Below the pieces are notes generated by a model. The model was given only the letters and a program-made list of their open reading frames with translations. It had not been told where the DNA came from and ran no database searches. The translations under genes were made by a program, and so were the position numbers. From Bog-756 sp052143895 (GTDB lineage: Bacteria; Actinomycetota; Acidimicrobiia; Acidimicrobiales; RAAP-2), in the NCBI GenBank assembly GCA_052143895.1, contig JBKQRT010000120.1:1-57392 (forward strand): a stretch of 57,392 bases of DNA, read 5' to 3'. The first letter of the stretch is position 1; each line of letters opens with the position of its first letter. Of the stretch, positions 1 through 7,098 are shown one piece after another.

Positions 1-351
1 CACGTCGGTGAAGCCGCTGTCGTCGATCCGCCCAGGCTCGACGACCAGCTCGCTCCCGAGCGGGAAGTAGCCGTAGACCCGGGTTGACTCCTCGAGGGCG
101 GGCGTGCGGGATTCGACCACGTCCGCGAAGCCCCACACCGGCACGCGACCCCATCGGCCGCCGTCCGCGCCCGTAGCCGGGAAGAAGGACCAGTAGTTCA
201 TGGCGCCGCCGAAGACCGCGTAGGTGATGTTGTTGGCGGTGAGACCGAACGTGTCGATGCGCAGGCGGGCCGTCCCGGCAGACAGGGGAGCCGTGTCATT
301 GGTGACCAGGCGTACGTGTCGGAAGTCCTGCCGGTCGACTTCGAGAAGCAC
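1..351 (-). CDS. DUF2855 family protein, N-terminal part (runs off left edge)
   Basis: About 117 residues are visible; the C-terminal part lies beyond position 1. The visible protein carries the conserved front of DUF2855 proteins: a segment reading LTANNITYAVFGGAMNYWSF (about residues 41-60), followed by GRVPVWGFADV and RVYGYFPLGSEL. The family is uncharacterised; its fold resembles zinc-free medium-chain reductase/quinone reductase proteins, but no reaction is established. The GTG at 349-351 is preferred as start because GGGGGG lies just upstream; the frame stays open further upstream, but that stretch looks non-coding. The family call is firm; the function is unknown. Confidence 0.85.
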   Translation of the reverse strand, partial: MLLEVDRQDFRHVRLVTNDTAPLSAGTARLRIDTFGLTANNITYAVFGGAMNYWSFFPATGADGGRWGRVPVWGFADVVESRTPALEESTRVYGYFPLGSELVVEPGRIDDSGFTDV

Positions 352-432
352 CTGCCCCCCTTCGTGCGGAGGCCACGCCTGTCCGGCCTGGCCTGGCCAG
401 GCTAACAGTTGACAGTCTGACTGCCAAGTGTT

Positions 433-438
433 TAGCGT
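433..438 (+). promoter_or_regulatory. Putative -10 element (TAGCGT) of a leaderless transcript
   Basis: TAGCGT ends 9 nt before the ATG at 448, and no Shine-Dalgarno sequence is present. Transcription starting at or near the ATG would give a leaderless mRNA. The spacing is the longest in the series seen in this window. Confidence 0.4.
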
Positions 439-447
439 CGGACCACG

Positions 448-1017
448 ATGGACGAGAACCTGGTACTCGACTCGCTGCAGCGGCGCATGCGCGCCATGCA
501 CTCCCTCTACGAGGACGCCGTCTCGACCATGGACCTCGAGCAGGTCAACCACTTCGAGCGCGAGGGCGTGCTGCCCATCGCCTTTAGCCTCTTCCACATC
601 ATCAACATGATCGACGCGTCGTTCATGCTGATGACCGGGACGGCGCCGATCTGGAACGACGAGTGGGCGGCCCGGGTCCGGCCGGCGATCCCCGATCACG
701 GCAAGCACCGGACCGTCGCGGAGATGGTCGACCAGCGGATCGGCGACTACGACGCCTTCCGGGCCTACATGGCGGCCGTCTTCGACCGCACCGAGCGGTG
801 GTTGGCGGAGGTCGACCCTGCCGACCTCCGGCGGGTGGTGATCCCCCGGCCCCTGCCGCCCGAGGTGGCCAGCACCTACAGCGCCCGGGTGGCCGGGCCC
901 GAGGGCGTTACCCTGCTCGACGCGGCCGAGTGCTGGATCTACCAGCACGGGCTGCGCCACATGGGGGAGATCGAACTGGCCCGGGGCCTGGTCGGACTCG
1001 GGGGCATGACCTCGTAG
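448..1017 (+). CDS. DinB-fold metal-binding protein
   Basis: A 189-residue cytosolic protein with the layout of DinB/YfiT four-helix bundle proteins. Candidate metal ligands are His50 (in SLFHIIN), and His167 and His171 (in YQHGLRHMGE), which match the three-histidine pattern of the fold. Known relatives include bacillithiol- and mycothiol-dependent transferases and damage-induced proteins of unknown activity, so a thiol-transferase role is possible but not shown. The ATG at 448 has no ribosome binding site and may be leaderless. The gene is 44 nt upstream of an SRPBCC gene on the same strand. Confidence 0.75.
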   Translation: MDENLVLDSLQRRMRAMHSLYEDAVSTMDLEQVNHFEREGVLPIAFSLFHIINMIDASFMLMTGTAPIWNDEWAARVRPAIPDHGKHRTVAEMVDQRIGDYDAFRAYMAAVFDRTERWLAEVDPADLRRVVIPRPLPPEVASTYSARVAGPEGVTLLDAAECWIYQHGLRHMGEIELARGLVGLGGMTS

Positions 1018-1049
1018 GCAACGGGCGGCGCCGGCGGAGGCCGACGTGC

Positions 1050-1055
1050 CACACT
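1050..1055 (+). promoter_or_regulatory. Putative -10 element (CACACT) before the SRPBCC gene
   Basis: CACACT is followed by six bases (CGTCGG) and the GTG at 1062, with no Shine-Dalgarno sequence. The arrangement is almost the same as TACACT-CGTCCGG-ATG at 49262-49277, which supports this GTG as a leaderless start. Confidence 0.45.
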
Positions 1056-1061
1056 CGTCGG

Positions 1062-1529
1062 GTGGATCCCAACTTCTACCGGTTCCGGTCGGTGTGGCTC
1101 CTCGGTGTGCGCCCGGCCACCGTCTACGAGGCGCTCGAGCGGTTCGAGGACTACCCGAGGTGGTGGCCCGAGGTCCGCCGGCTCCGGCTGGTGGACGAGG
1201 AGTGCTGCGAGGTCACCTGCCGCTCGGTGCTGCCCTACGACCTCACCTTCCTGCTGCGGCCGGCCCGGCGCGACCCGGACGCCGGGGTGCTGGAGGCGTC
1301 CATGTCCGGTGACCTCAACGGCTTCTCGCGTTGGCGGATCCGGGACCACCCGGAGGGCTCCCGCCTGGTGTTCGAGGAGGAGGTCACCGTGCACAAACGG
1401 CTGCTGTGCCGGCTGGCGCCGGTGGCCCGGCCCGCCTTCCGCGCCAACCACGCGGTCATGATGCGCCACGCCCGGGCGGGGCTCGCCGCCTACCTCGCCG
1501 GACTCCGGGTCGACGCCGGCGTCGGCTGA
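1062..1529 (+). CDS. SRPBCC / polyketide cyclase-like protein
   Basis: A 155-residue protein with START/SRPBCC features: an N-terminal strand, the region ALERFEDYPRWWPEVRRL (about residues 22-39) that is typical of the family's helix-loop with YPxWW, and a C-terminal amphipathic helix beginning near HAVMMRHARAG. The family forms a hydrophobic ligand-binding cavity and often binds lipids or aromatic compounds. No ligand can be predicted. The GTG at 1062 is chosen because homologues begin close to this point and a -10-like hexamer lies six bases upstream. The frame is open upstream but overlaps the DinB gene and reads as noise there. Confidence 0.75.
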   Translation: MDPNFYRFRSVWLLGVRPATVYEALERFEDYPRWWPEVRRLRLVDEECCEVTCRSVLPYDLTFLLRPARRDPDAGVLEASMSGDLNGFSRWRIRDHPEGSRLVFEEEVTVHKRLLCRLAPVARPAFRANHAVMMRHARAGLAAYLAGLRVDAGVG

Positions 1530-1546
1530 TCGGGCGGCCGACAGGA

Positions 1547-2539
1547 TCAGCTCGGCGCGGCTCCGGCAAGGTCGCGGTAGTGCTGGCGCCAGATGAGCCG
1601 GTAGACACGGCTCCAGCGGGGGATCGAGCGCAGCCCGGGGATGAACGGGAGGAACAGCAGGACCAGTGTGAGCACCATCATGATCGCCCACACCTGCAGG
1701 TCACCGCTGGACGACGTCTTCATCGGGGGCACCTGGTACCAGAGGGTGTAGAGCCACAACCAGGCTTGCCCGGGATAGTTGCCCGTCTCGTTCATCATGC
1801 CCCACTGGTCACCCTGGAGGTGCTGGCTCTGGGCCAGGTTGGCGAGGTAGGTGCCGTCGGCGATGAAGAGGAGGGGCTTGGTGTAGTCGGTGTCGTAGAA
1901 CTGGCGCGAGCTCAGGAGGGCGCCGTCCATGGCGCCGGAACGGGCCATCGAGGTCAGATCGCCTATCATCGGGCCGACCGGTCCGTAGTCGCCGGCGGGC
2001 ACGCGCAGCACGCCGCCGGTGGCGGTGGCGTTGGCCACCGCCTTCTCGTAGGCGACCGTCCAGGCGGCCTGCTGCTGGGCCGAGGCGCCCTGGTATTTGG
2101 CCAGCGCGGCGGTCACGTCCGGCCGGTTGGGCAGCGTCTGCAGCGGGTGGATGACGAAGTCCTGGGCCGTGTTGATCGGGTGGTGGACGCCCAACCACGA
2201 TTCGGGCGAGAACGGGCCGATCGACTGGGACGCCCCGGTGGTGCCGTTGTAGGGCGGCCCGTAGGTGGCGATGGCACTGGTGCCGTCGAGCTCGGTGATG
2301 GCGGTCTGGGCGAAGTCGACCGGATCGGACGTCGCCCACGACTTGACGGTGACCGGTGCCTCGTCGGGGGACGAGAAGATCACGGCCAGTCCGACGACCA
2401 GTACCACGACCACCAGGAAAGCGATGATGAACTCCTTCACCAGGTCGTAGGGCAGGTAGCCCCCGTGCCACTCTTCGACGTCGCGGTCGGGGTTGAACCG
2501 CCGACGCCTCGTGGTGGCCCCATCGGTGGTCGCGGTCAT
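1547..2539 (-). CDS. Cytochrome b6f subunit IV-like membrane protein with large extracytoplasmic insert
   Basis: A 330-residue protein. It opens with a cytosolic stretch ending YLPYDLVKEF (about residues 28-37), which resembles the segment before the first helix of cytochrome b C-terminal domain/subunit IV, then one membrane helix (about 37-55). About 210 soluble residues follow, and a second membrane helix (about 280-302) lies before a basic tail. Normal subunit IV has three closely spaced helices and a PEWY motif at the quinol oxidation site; no PEWY is visible here, and the soluble insert is not a family I recognise. The ATG overlaps the stop of the cytochrome b gene by 4 nt, so the two are translationally coupled. 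Confidence 0.6.
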   Translation of the reverse strand: MTATTDGATTRRRRFNPDRDVEEWHGGYLPYDLVKEFIIAFLVVVVLVVGLAVIFSSPDEAPVTVKSWATSDPVDFAQTAITELDGTSAIATYGPPYNGTTGASQSIGPFSPESWLGVHHPINTAQDFVIHPLQTLPNRPDVTAALAKYQGASAQQQAAWTVAYEKAVANATATGGVLRVPAGDYGPVGPMIGDLTSMARSGAMDGALLSSRQFYDTDYTKPLLFIADGTYLANLAQSQHLQGDQWGMMNETGNYPGQAWLWLYTLWYQVPPMKTSSSGDLQVWAIMMVLTLVLLFLPFIPGLRSIPRWSRVYRLIWRQHYRDLAGAAPS

Positions 2540-3246
2540 CGGTCGGCTCCGACCGGCGCTGCGGTGGCCGAGGATGTGGGCTCACCCGGGGGCACCTGGC
2601 CCGGTGGGGCGAAGGGCGGGACGACGCCGCGGCGTCGCACGAGCAGGACGTGCCCGGCCACGATGCACCCGACCGCCAGGGGAAGGAGGACGATGTGCCA
2701 CAGGATCATCTGGCCGAAGTTGGTCACGTTGAAGATGGCCCCGGCCCCGGTCGAGTTGATCCCGTCCTTGGCCTGGGTGCTGATCCACTGGGAGTCGAAG
2801 TTCTGCTGCGAGAGGTACCCGGTGAACGCCGCGCCCACCGAGACGACGAAGGCGATCACGCCGGTCACCCAGGTCGCCCGGCGCCGTCCACGCCAGGCGG
2901 CCATGAAGAACTTGCCCCACAGGTGGATGACCATGGCGAAGAAGAACACCTCGACGCTCCACAGGTGGAGGGAGTTGAAGAAGTGGCCGGTCGGCGAGAC
3001 GTGCCACCATGCCGGACCGAAGATGGACAGCACCAGGCCGGTCAGGATCACCACGGCGAGGGCGGAGACGGTCAGGACGCCGAAGACGTAGATCCACGAG
3101 GCGACATAGGTGGGCTGCCGGTCGGGCATCAGGCGTTCCGGGGGCAGCGCCTCCACGGCAGCGTGTCTGAGCCTGGCGCTCAACTGTCCGGCGTCCTGGG
3201 GCAGGTCGGCGGCGGCTGTGGTCGGTGCGTCTGCGTCGATGGTCAT
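2536..3246 (-). CDS. Cytochrome b6-like diheme subunit (N-terminal cytochrome b domain)
   Basis: A 236-residue integral membrane protein with four predicted helices. Two histidine pairs are in place to ligate two b hemes: His94 and His108 with 13 residues between, and His184 and His199 with 14 between. The 13/14 spacing is the b6f type; bc1 has 13/13. The gene overlaps its upstream neighbour (stop of the small membrane protein) and its downstream neighbour by 4 nt each, so the three form one operon. It lies divergent from an ECF sigma gene. A role in menaquinol-dependent electron transfer follows from the family, but no Rieske protein, cytochrome c or oxidase gene lies in the window. Confidence 0.85.
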   Translation of the reverse strand: MTIDADAPTTAAADLPQDAGQLSARLRHAAVEALPPERLMPDRQPTYVASWIYVFGVLTVSALAVVILTGLVLSIFGPAWWHVSPTGHFFNSLHLWSVEVFFFAMVIHLWGKFFMAAWRGRRRATWVTGVIAFVVSVGAAFTGYLSQQNFDSQWISTQAKDGINSTGAGAIFNVTNFGQMILWHIVLLPLAVGCIVAGHVLLVRRRGVVPPFAPPGQVPPGEPTSSATAAPVGADR

Positions 3247-3434
3247 CGGCTACCACCTCCGTGGCGACGGTACGGGATGAGGATGGCGGCCACGAACGTG
3301 ACCACCATCAACCCGATGAGGATGAGGTTGGCGTACGAGATCTGGATGAAGCCCCAGTGCGCGTAGCGGCCCGTTCCGTTGAGGTGGACCAGGCTCCCGA
3401 ACAGGGCGCCAATGACCACTGTAAGTGTCGGCAT
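3243..3434 (-). CDS. Small single-helix membrane protein of the cytochrome b6-like operon
   Basis: A 63-residue protein with one clear membrane helix (about residues 33-54, ISYANLILIGLMVV region) and a basic C-terminus (RRHGGGSR). The ATG at 3434 is chosen because GGGAGG lies eight bases upstream; the open frame continues to 3515, but that part overlaps the divergent promoter region. Its stop overlaps the cytochrome b start. It is probably a small structural subunit of the same complex, by analogy with the tiny helices of b6f, but the sequence is not one I recognise. Confidence 0.65.
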   Translation of the reverse strand: MPTLTVVIGALFGSLVHLNGTGRYAHWGFIQISYANLILIGLMVVTFVAAILIPYRRHGGGSR

Positions 3435-3620
3435 CGTGTGCGACCTCCCATCGGTGAGGCTAGGAAACCAGCGGAGCGTCGGGCCAGGGCCGAAAGTCAC
3501 AGAGGAAGTGTTCACTCACGCCGGTAAGACCCTACGTGGGATCCGGGTGCCGACGGCGGATGGGCGGCAATGATGCCAGGATGGGCGTAGGCTGCGCGGG
3601 GCTGACTTCAGGGGGATGGA
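3435..3620. promoter_or_regulatory. Divergent promoter region between cytochrome b6-like operon and sigma operon
   Basis: This 186-nt spacer separates two divergently read operons and must hold both promoters. The right end carries GGGGGATGGA directly before the sigma-factor GTG, and the left end carries GGGAGG for the small membrane protein. I see no convincing ECF -35 (GGAAC-type) box or palindrome in it. Confidence 0.4.
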
Positions 3621-4256
3621 GTGGACGATTTCAAGGCAAGCCTGCGTGCGGCGAAGCGGGGCGACCAGGATGCATTCGCCAGGTTGTGGCGCCAGTTCCA
3701 GCCCGGCCTGCTCCGTTACCTGCGGGTGAAGGCGGGGGTTGCCGGCGAAGACCTCGCCGCCGACACCTGGTTCCGGGTGGTCCGTGCCCTCCCTACCTTC
3801 GAAGGGGACGAGAACGGCTTTCGGGGCTGGCTCTTCACCACCGCCAGGAACCGGCTCACCGACTGGTACCGCAAGGGTGCACGGTGCGACGAGGTGGTGT
3901 GCGAGGGCTCGCTGTTCACCGCGCTTCCCGCCGTCAGCGACGTCGAGTCGGATGCCGAGGAGCACTCGGCGACGGACGCCGCGCTCGCGCTCATCTCGGG
4001 ACTGCCCACCGACCAGGCCGAAGCAGTGATGCTCCGCATCGTGGCCGGGCTGGACGTCTCGATGGTGGCGACCATCATGGACCGATCGCCGGGGTCGGTG
4101 CGGGTGCTGTGCCACCGGGGGCTTCGCGGTCTCGAACGGACGCTCGAGGCCGGCGCGCTGGTCAATGCGGACCTCGGGGCCGACCACGCGACGATGCCGG
4201 GATCCCTCGCAGTCGATGGGCCCGGCTATCGCAGGGAGCGGCTGCGACATGGGTGA
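3621..4256 (+). CDS. ECF-type RNA polymerase sigma factor
   Basis: A 211-residue sigma-70 family protein. Region 2 spans about residues 10-90 (DAFARLWRQF, then DLAADTWFRVV and FRGWLFTTARNRLTDWYR, the -10 recognition and core-binding helices). Region 4 spans about 118-175 (LISGLPTDQAEAVMLRI, then the helix-turn-helix MDRSPGSVRVLCHRGLRGL). About 35 extra residues follow region 4. The GTG at 3621 follows GGGGGATGGA. The stop overlaps the start of the next gene, a membrane protein, by eight bases, which is the usual arrangement for a sigma factor and its regulator. It probably controls the secreted hydrolases downstream. Confidence 0.9.
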   Translation: MDDFKASLRAAKRGDQDAFARLWRQFQPGLLRYLRVKAGVAGEDLAADTWFRVVRALPTFEGDENGFRGWLFTTARNRLTDWYRKGARCDEVVCEGSLFTALPAVSDVESDAEEHSATDAALALISGLPTDQAEAVMLRIVAGLDVSMVATIMDRSPGSVRVLCHRGLRGLERTLEAGALVNADLGADHATMPGSLAVDGPGYRRERLRHG

Positions 4257-5319
4257 CGCCCGGAGGAGGAGAGGGCCGCGTGGCGGCCCGCAGACGGCCC
4301 CGGTCGTGGAGCTCATCACGCCGCCCAGCGACGACCTGAGTCGGCTGCTGGCGGCTGCGTCGGGCCCGGCGGTCAGGGGAGAGCTCCGGGGCGAGCTGCG
4401 GGCCCGCACCCTGTTCGACCGGGGTGTGGCGTCGTGGGGCGCTCGCCGGCGCTGGAACCGGCGGAGCTCGGCGCTGGCCGCGGTCGTCTCGACCGTGTGC
4501 CTCGTCGCCGGCAGCACGGGGCTGGCAGCCGCCTCGGCGTTGCCGCCGTCGGCGACCGGTGTGGTCGACCAGGTGCTGCGGAGTGCGGACATCGACATCA
4601 CGCCACCCGCATCCACCGCATCGGCCGACGTCGCGTCGGTCCACGCGCGGACCGGTGCCTCGCCGGCCGTGCACGCGCGGACCGGTGCCCGGGTGGCGTC
4701 GGCGGCGGCGCACCAGCACATCGCGGCCCGGGTGCCCGGGTGCAGCGACGCCGCCGGGGCCACGACGCCCTGCGCCGTCACCGTGGAACCGTCGCCCGTG
4801 GTCACGACCTCGGCGCACACCTCGGCGTCCTCCGGCCATCGAGGTGCCGGTGCGCCGGCTGCCGCCGGTGCCGCCGGTACTGGTGCGACGGCCGGTACTG
4901 GTGCGACGGCCGGTGCTGGTGGAGCGGATGCGAGCGGACCCACCACCGACGCCGCTGCCAGCACGGACACCGGGGTCGCCATGGCCACCGCCATTTCACG
5001 GGCGGGTAACGCCCCTGGCTCGGGGCGGAAGCGGGGTGACGGGAGCGGCTCGGGAGCAGCCGGGTCCGCTGGGCACGGTCCGGCCAACGGCACCAACCGC
5101 GGTCCCGACGAGGGCACCGGCCGCGGCAGGGGCGGCAAGAAGGCAGGCGGCTCCGGGACGGGAACGGGCACCGGCTCGGTCACGGGCGCCGGCTCCGGGA
5201 CGGGGACCGGCAGCAGCGGGGGACGGCACGGCGGGGTGACCGGCAGGCACCGGAACACCCCGGCATCGGTATCCGACGGTCCGTCAGCGGACGGCGGAAC
5301 CCCCACGACCCAACCGTGA
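4249..5319 (+). CDS. Putative anti-sigma/membrane regulator with Gly-Ala-Thr-rich exported tail
   Basis: A 356-residue protein. Residues 1-70 are cytosolic and arginine-rich, with the pattern SDDLSRLLAAASG and RGELRGELRARTLF seen in DUF5667-like proteins that follow ECF sigma genes. One membrane helix spans about 74-96, then SALPP and a short helix (VVDQVLRSADIDI), also typical of that group. The remaining 240 residues are low-complexity Gly/Ala/Ser/Thr-rich, with basic patches (GRGRGGKKAGG). No zinc anti-sigma motif (HxxxCxxC) is present. The gene overlaps the sigma stop by eight bases and the next start by four. An anti-sigma role is inferred from position and topology; the tail may be a flexible wall-spanning linker. 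Confidence 0.55.
   Translation: MGDARRRRGPRGGPQTAPVVELITPPSDDLSRLLAAASGPAVRGELRGELRARTLFDRGVASWGARRRWNRRSSALAAVVSTVCLVAGSTGLAAASALPPSATGVVDQVLRSADIDITPPASTASADVASVHARTGASPAVHARTGARVASAAAHQHIAARVPGCSDAAGATTPCAVTVEPSPVVTTSAHTSASSGHRGAGAPAAAGAAGTGATAGTGATAGAGGADASGPTTDAAASTDTGVAMATAISRAGNAPGSGRKRGDGSGSGAAGSAGHGPANGTNRGPDEGTGRGRGGKKAGGSGTGTGTGSVTGAGSGTGTGSSGGRHGGVTGRHRNTPASVSDGPSADGGTPTTQP
4642..4689 (+). repeat. 18-bp direct repeat inside the low-complexity gene
   Basis: CACGCGCGGACCGGTGCC occurs at 4642-4659 and again at 4672-4689, separated by 12 bases and in frame. It encodes two copies of HARTGA. Confidence 0.8.
4874..4927 (+). repeat. Three tandem 18-bp units inside the low-complexity gene
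   Basis: CCGGTACTGGTGCGACGG occurs at 4874-4891 and 4892-4909, followed by a degenerate third copy at 4910-4927. It encodes repeats of the type GTGATA. Copy number could vary without shifting the frame. Confidence 0.8.
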
Positions 5320-6161
5320 GGCCGGACGCGGTCCGGAGGGTCGGGTCGACGCGGATCCGGCTGGGGGCGTTGGCTGCCGCAGGCGCCGTGCTGATCTTCG
5401 TGGGAGCGTTTGCCGCCCCGGCCGCCGCACACGGGGACGTCCCATGGGTCCGGGCGACACCACCGGAGGAGCCGGCCGGGTCGAGCAACTCGGGGCAGAC
5501 GTCCCTGGACTGGGCGGGATACGCGGCGATCGGGCCGACGTTCTCGAAAGTTTCCGGGAGCTGGGTGCAGCCCGCCGCCTCCTGCCCCACGAAAAAGGTC
5601 GAACAGTCGGCGTTCTGGGTCGGGCTCGACGGATTCGGCGCCAAGAACGACACGGTGGAGCAGATCGGGACGGACGCCGACTGTGGCAAGGGCACGGGCA
5701 AGGGCAAGGGCGGCACGCCCTCCTACTACGCCTGGTTCGAGTTGTACCCGGCGGTGGCCGTGACGCTGTCCAAGACCACCTTCCCGGTGGCGCCCGGTGA
5801 CTCGATGTCGGCCACGGTGTCGGTGGCGGGCTCGATCTACACGCTGACCCTGTATGACGCTGCGAAGTGGACGTACACCACGATGCAGGCCTCCACCGGG
5901 CACCCGGCCGACTCTTCGGCCGAGTGGATCGCAGAATCCCCTTCGACCTGCAACGCCGGTAAGTGCAAGGTCGGCAAGCTCGCCGACTTTGGCACCGTCG
6001 ACTTCACCGGCGCGTCAGCCGATAGCCTGCCGATCTCGTCGCCGGGCTACACCCACACCGAGATCGTCATGACCAACAAGGGCGCCACGGAGACCAAGGC
6101 CGAGCCCTTGACCCTCACCGCCGGTGGCACCGCATTCTCGGTCGTCTGGAAGCACAACTGA
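5316..6161 (+). CDS. Secreted G1 family glutamic peptidase (eqolisin-like)
   Basis: A 281-residue secreted protein. The signal segment spans about residues 14-38 (hydrophobic core, then PAAAHG). The mature part matches bacterial G1 peptidases: SLDWAGYAAIG (63-73), SGSWVQP with the likely catalytic Gln85, QSAFWVGLDGFG (97-108), EQIGTDADC, YYAWFELYP, and AEWIAESP with the likely catalytic Glu203. The fold is a beta sandwich, and characterised members cut proteins at acid pH. The GTG at 5316 overlaps the upstream TGA by four bases (GTGA), so translation is probably coupled to the membrane regulator. Confidence 0.9.
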   Translation: MRPDAVRRVGSTRIRLGALAAAGAVLIFVGAFAAPAAAHGDVPWVRATPPEEPAGSSNSGQTSLDWAGYAAIGPTFSKVSGSWVQPAASCPTKKVEQSAFWVGLDGFGAKNDTVEQIGTDADCGKGTGKGKGGTPSYYAWFELYPAVAVTLSKTTFPVAPGDSMSATVSVAGSIYTLTLYDAAKWTYTTMQASTGHPADSSAEWIAESPSTCNAGKCKVGKLADFGTVDFTGASADSLPISSPGYTHTEIVMTNKGATETKAEPLTLTAGGTAFSVVWKHN

Positions 6162-6174
6162 GGGGACCGTGGAC

Positions 6175-7098
6175 GTGAACCCGACTCGTGGGCGCCACCC
6201 GTTCCGGAAACCGGTGACGGTGCTCGGTGCCGTCGTCCTGGTGGGACTCCTCGGAATCGCGCTTCCCCGGACGCCGGCTCGTGCCACGTCGTCCGGCGCC
6301 ACGTCGTGGTGGGTCCCGCCGCTCGGCGATCAGCCCTGGCAGTGGGAGCTCAGCCATCCCCTCAACCAGTCGAGCCCGCGGGACATGGGCACCGACGACA
6401 AGCTGCCTGACGGACAGCCGGCGCCGGCGCCGGTCATCTACGACATCGACGGCATCATCAACCCCACCTCGACCGTCGCCGCACTGCACGCGTCGGGCAG
6501 GCACGTCGTCTGCTACGTCGAGGTCGGCGCTGCCGGCAACTACTACTCGGCGTCCAGCGAGGGGATCGCCACCACCTACTACGACCAGCTGCACAGTGCG
6601 GGGGTGTTCGGGGACAAGGTGCCGGGCTACCCCGAGTACTACCTGGACATCCGGGCACCGGCGACGGTGTCGATCATCGAGACGATGATCGCCAAGCAGT
6701 GCGCGGCGAAGGGCTTCGACGCCGTCGAGACGGACATTGACGAGGAGTACGCCGACCCGAGCGGCTTCCCGCTCACCAAAGCGGACGAGGAGGTGTACAT
6801 GACCACGCTCGCCGACTACATCCACGGCCTCGGCCTGGGCTGGTGGATCAAGAACCCCGACGACACCGGCGACAGCTACGCCAGCGACATGGAGCCCCTC
6901 GCCGACGCGGTGCTCACCGAGCAGTGCAATCAGTACTCGACGTGTGGACTGCTTTCCTCCTACGTCGGGCACAAGGCGGTGTTCAACGCCGAGTACCGTG
7001 GGAAGTCGGCCTCGTTCTGCCCGAAGGACGAATCCCTCGGGTTCAACGGTGCGAGGTTCAACGTGGCCCTGACCGGGATCAGGCACCCCTGCGAGTGA
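6175..7098 (+). CDS. Secreted GH114-like glycosidase (endo-alpha-1,4-polygalactosaminidase family)
   Basis: A 307-residue protein with an N-terminal signal or anchor (about residues 11-37, ending near PARA) and a TIM-barrel domain of the GH114/TM1410 type: WWVPPLGDQPWQWELSHPL, VIYDIDGI, VVCYVEVGAAGNYY, YYLDIRAPATVSII, then GFDAVETDIDEEY, which aligns with GFDGVEPD of the family and holds the acidic active-site residues. Characterised members cut alpha-1,4-galactosaminan. The GTG at 6175 sits nine bases after GAGGGG at 6160-6165; GTG at 6169 is an alternative. It follows the peptidase stop by 13 nt and is the last gene of the sigma operon. Confidence 0.8.
   Translation: MNPTRGRHPFRKPVTVLGAVVLVGLLGIALPRTPARATSSGATSWWVPPLGDQPWQWELSHPLNQSSPRDMGTDDKLPDGQPAPAPVIYDIDGIINPTSTVAALHASGRHVVCYVEVGAAGNYYSASSEGIATTYYDQLHSAGVFGDKVPGYPEYYLDIRAPATVSIIETMIAKQCAAKGFDAVETDIDEEYADPSGFPLTKADEEVYMTTLADYIHGLGLGWWIKNPDDTGDSYASDMEPLADAVLTEQCNQYSTCGLLSSYVGHKAVFNAEYRGKSASFCPKDESLGFNGARFNVALTGIRHPCE

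Noticed and set aside
4642..4927. Regular repeats considered as a CRISPR array
   Set aside because: Repeats are 18 bp, in frame, and inside a low-complexity coding sequence; there are no unique spacers of constant length.
3516..5903. Long open frame on the minus strand (about 795 codons) opposite the sigma operon
   Set aside because: It is opposite genes with clear motifs, its product is Pro/Arg/Ala-rich without any domain, and such antisense frames are expected at this GC content.
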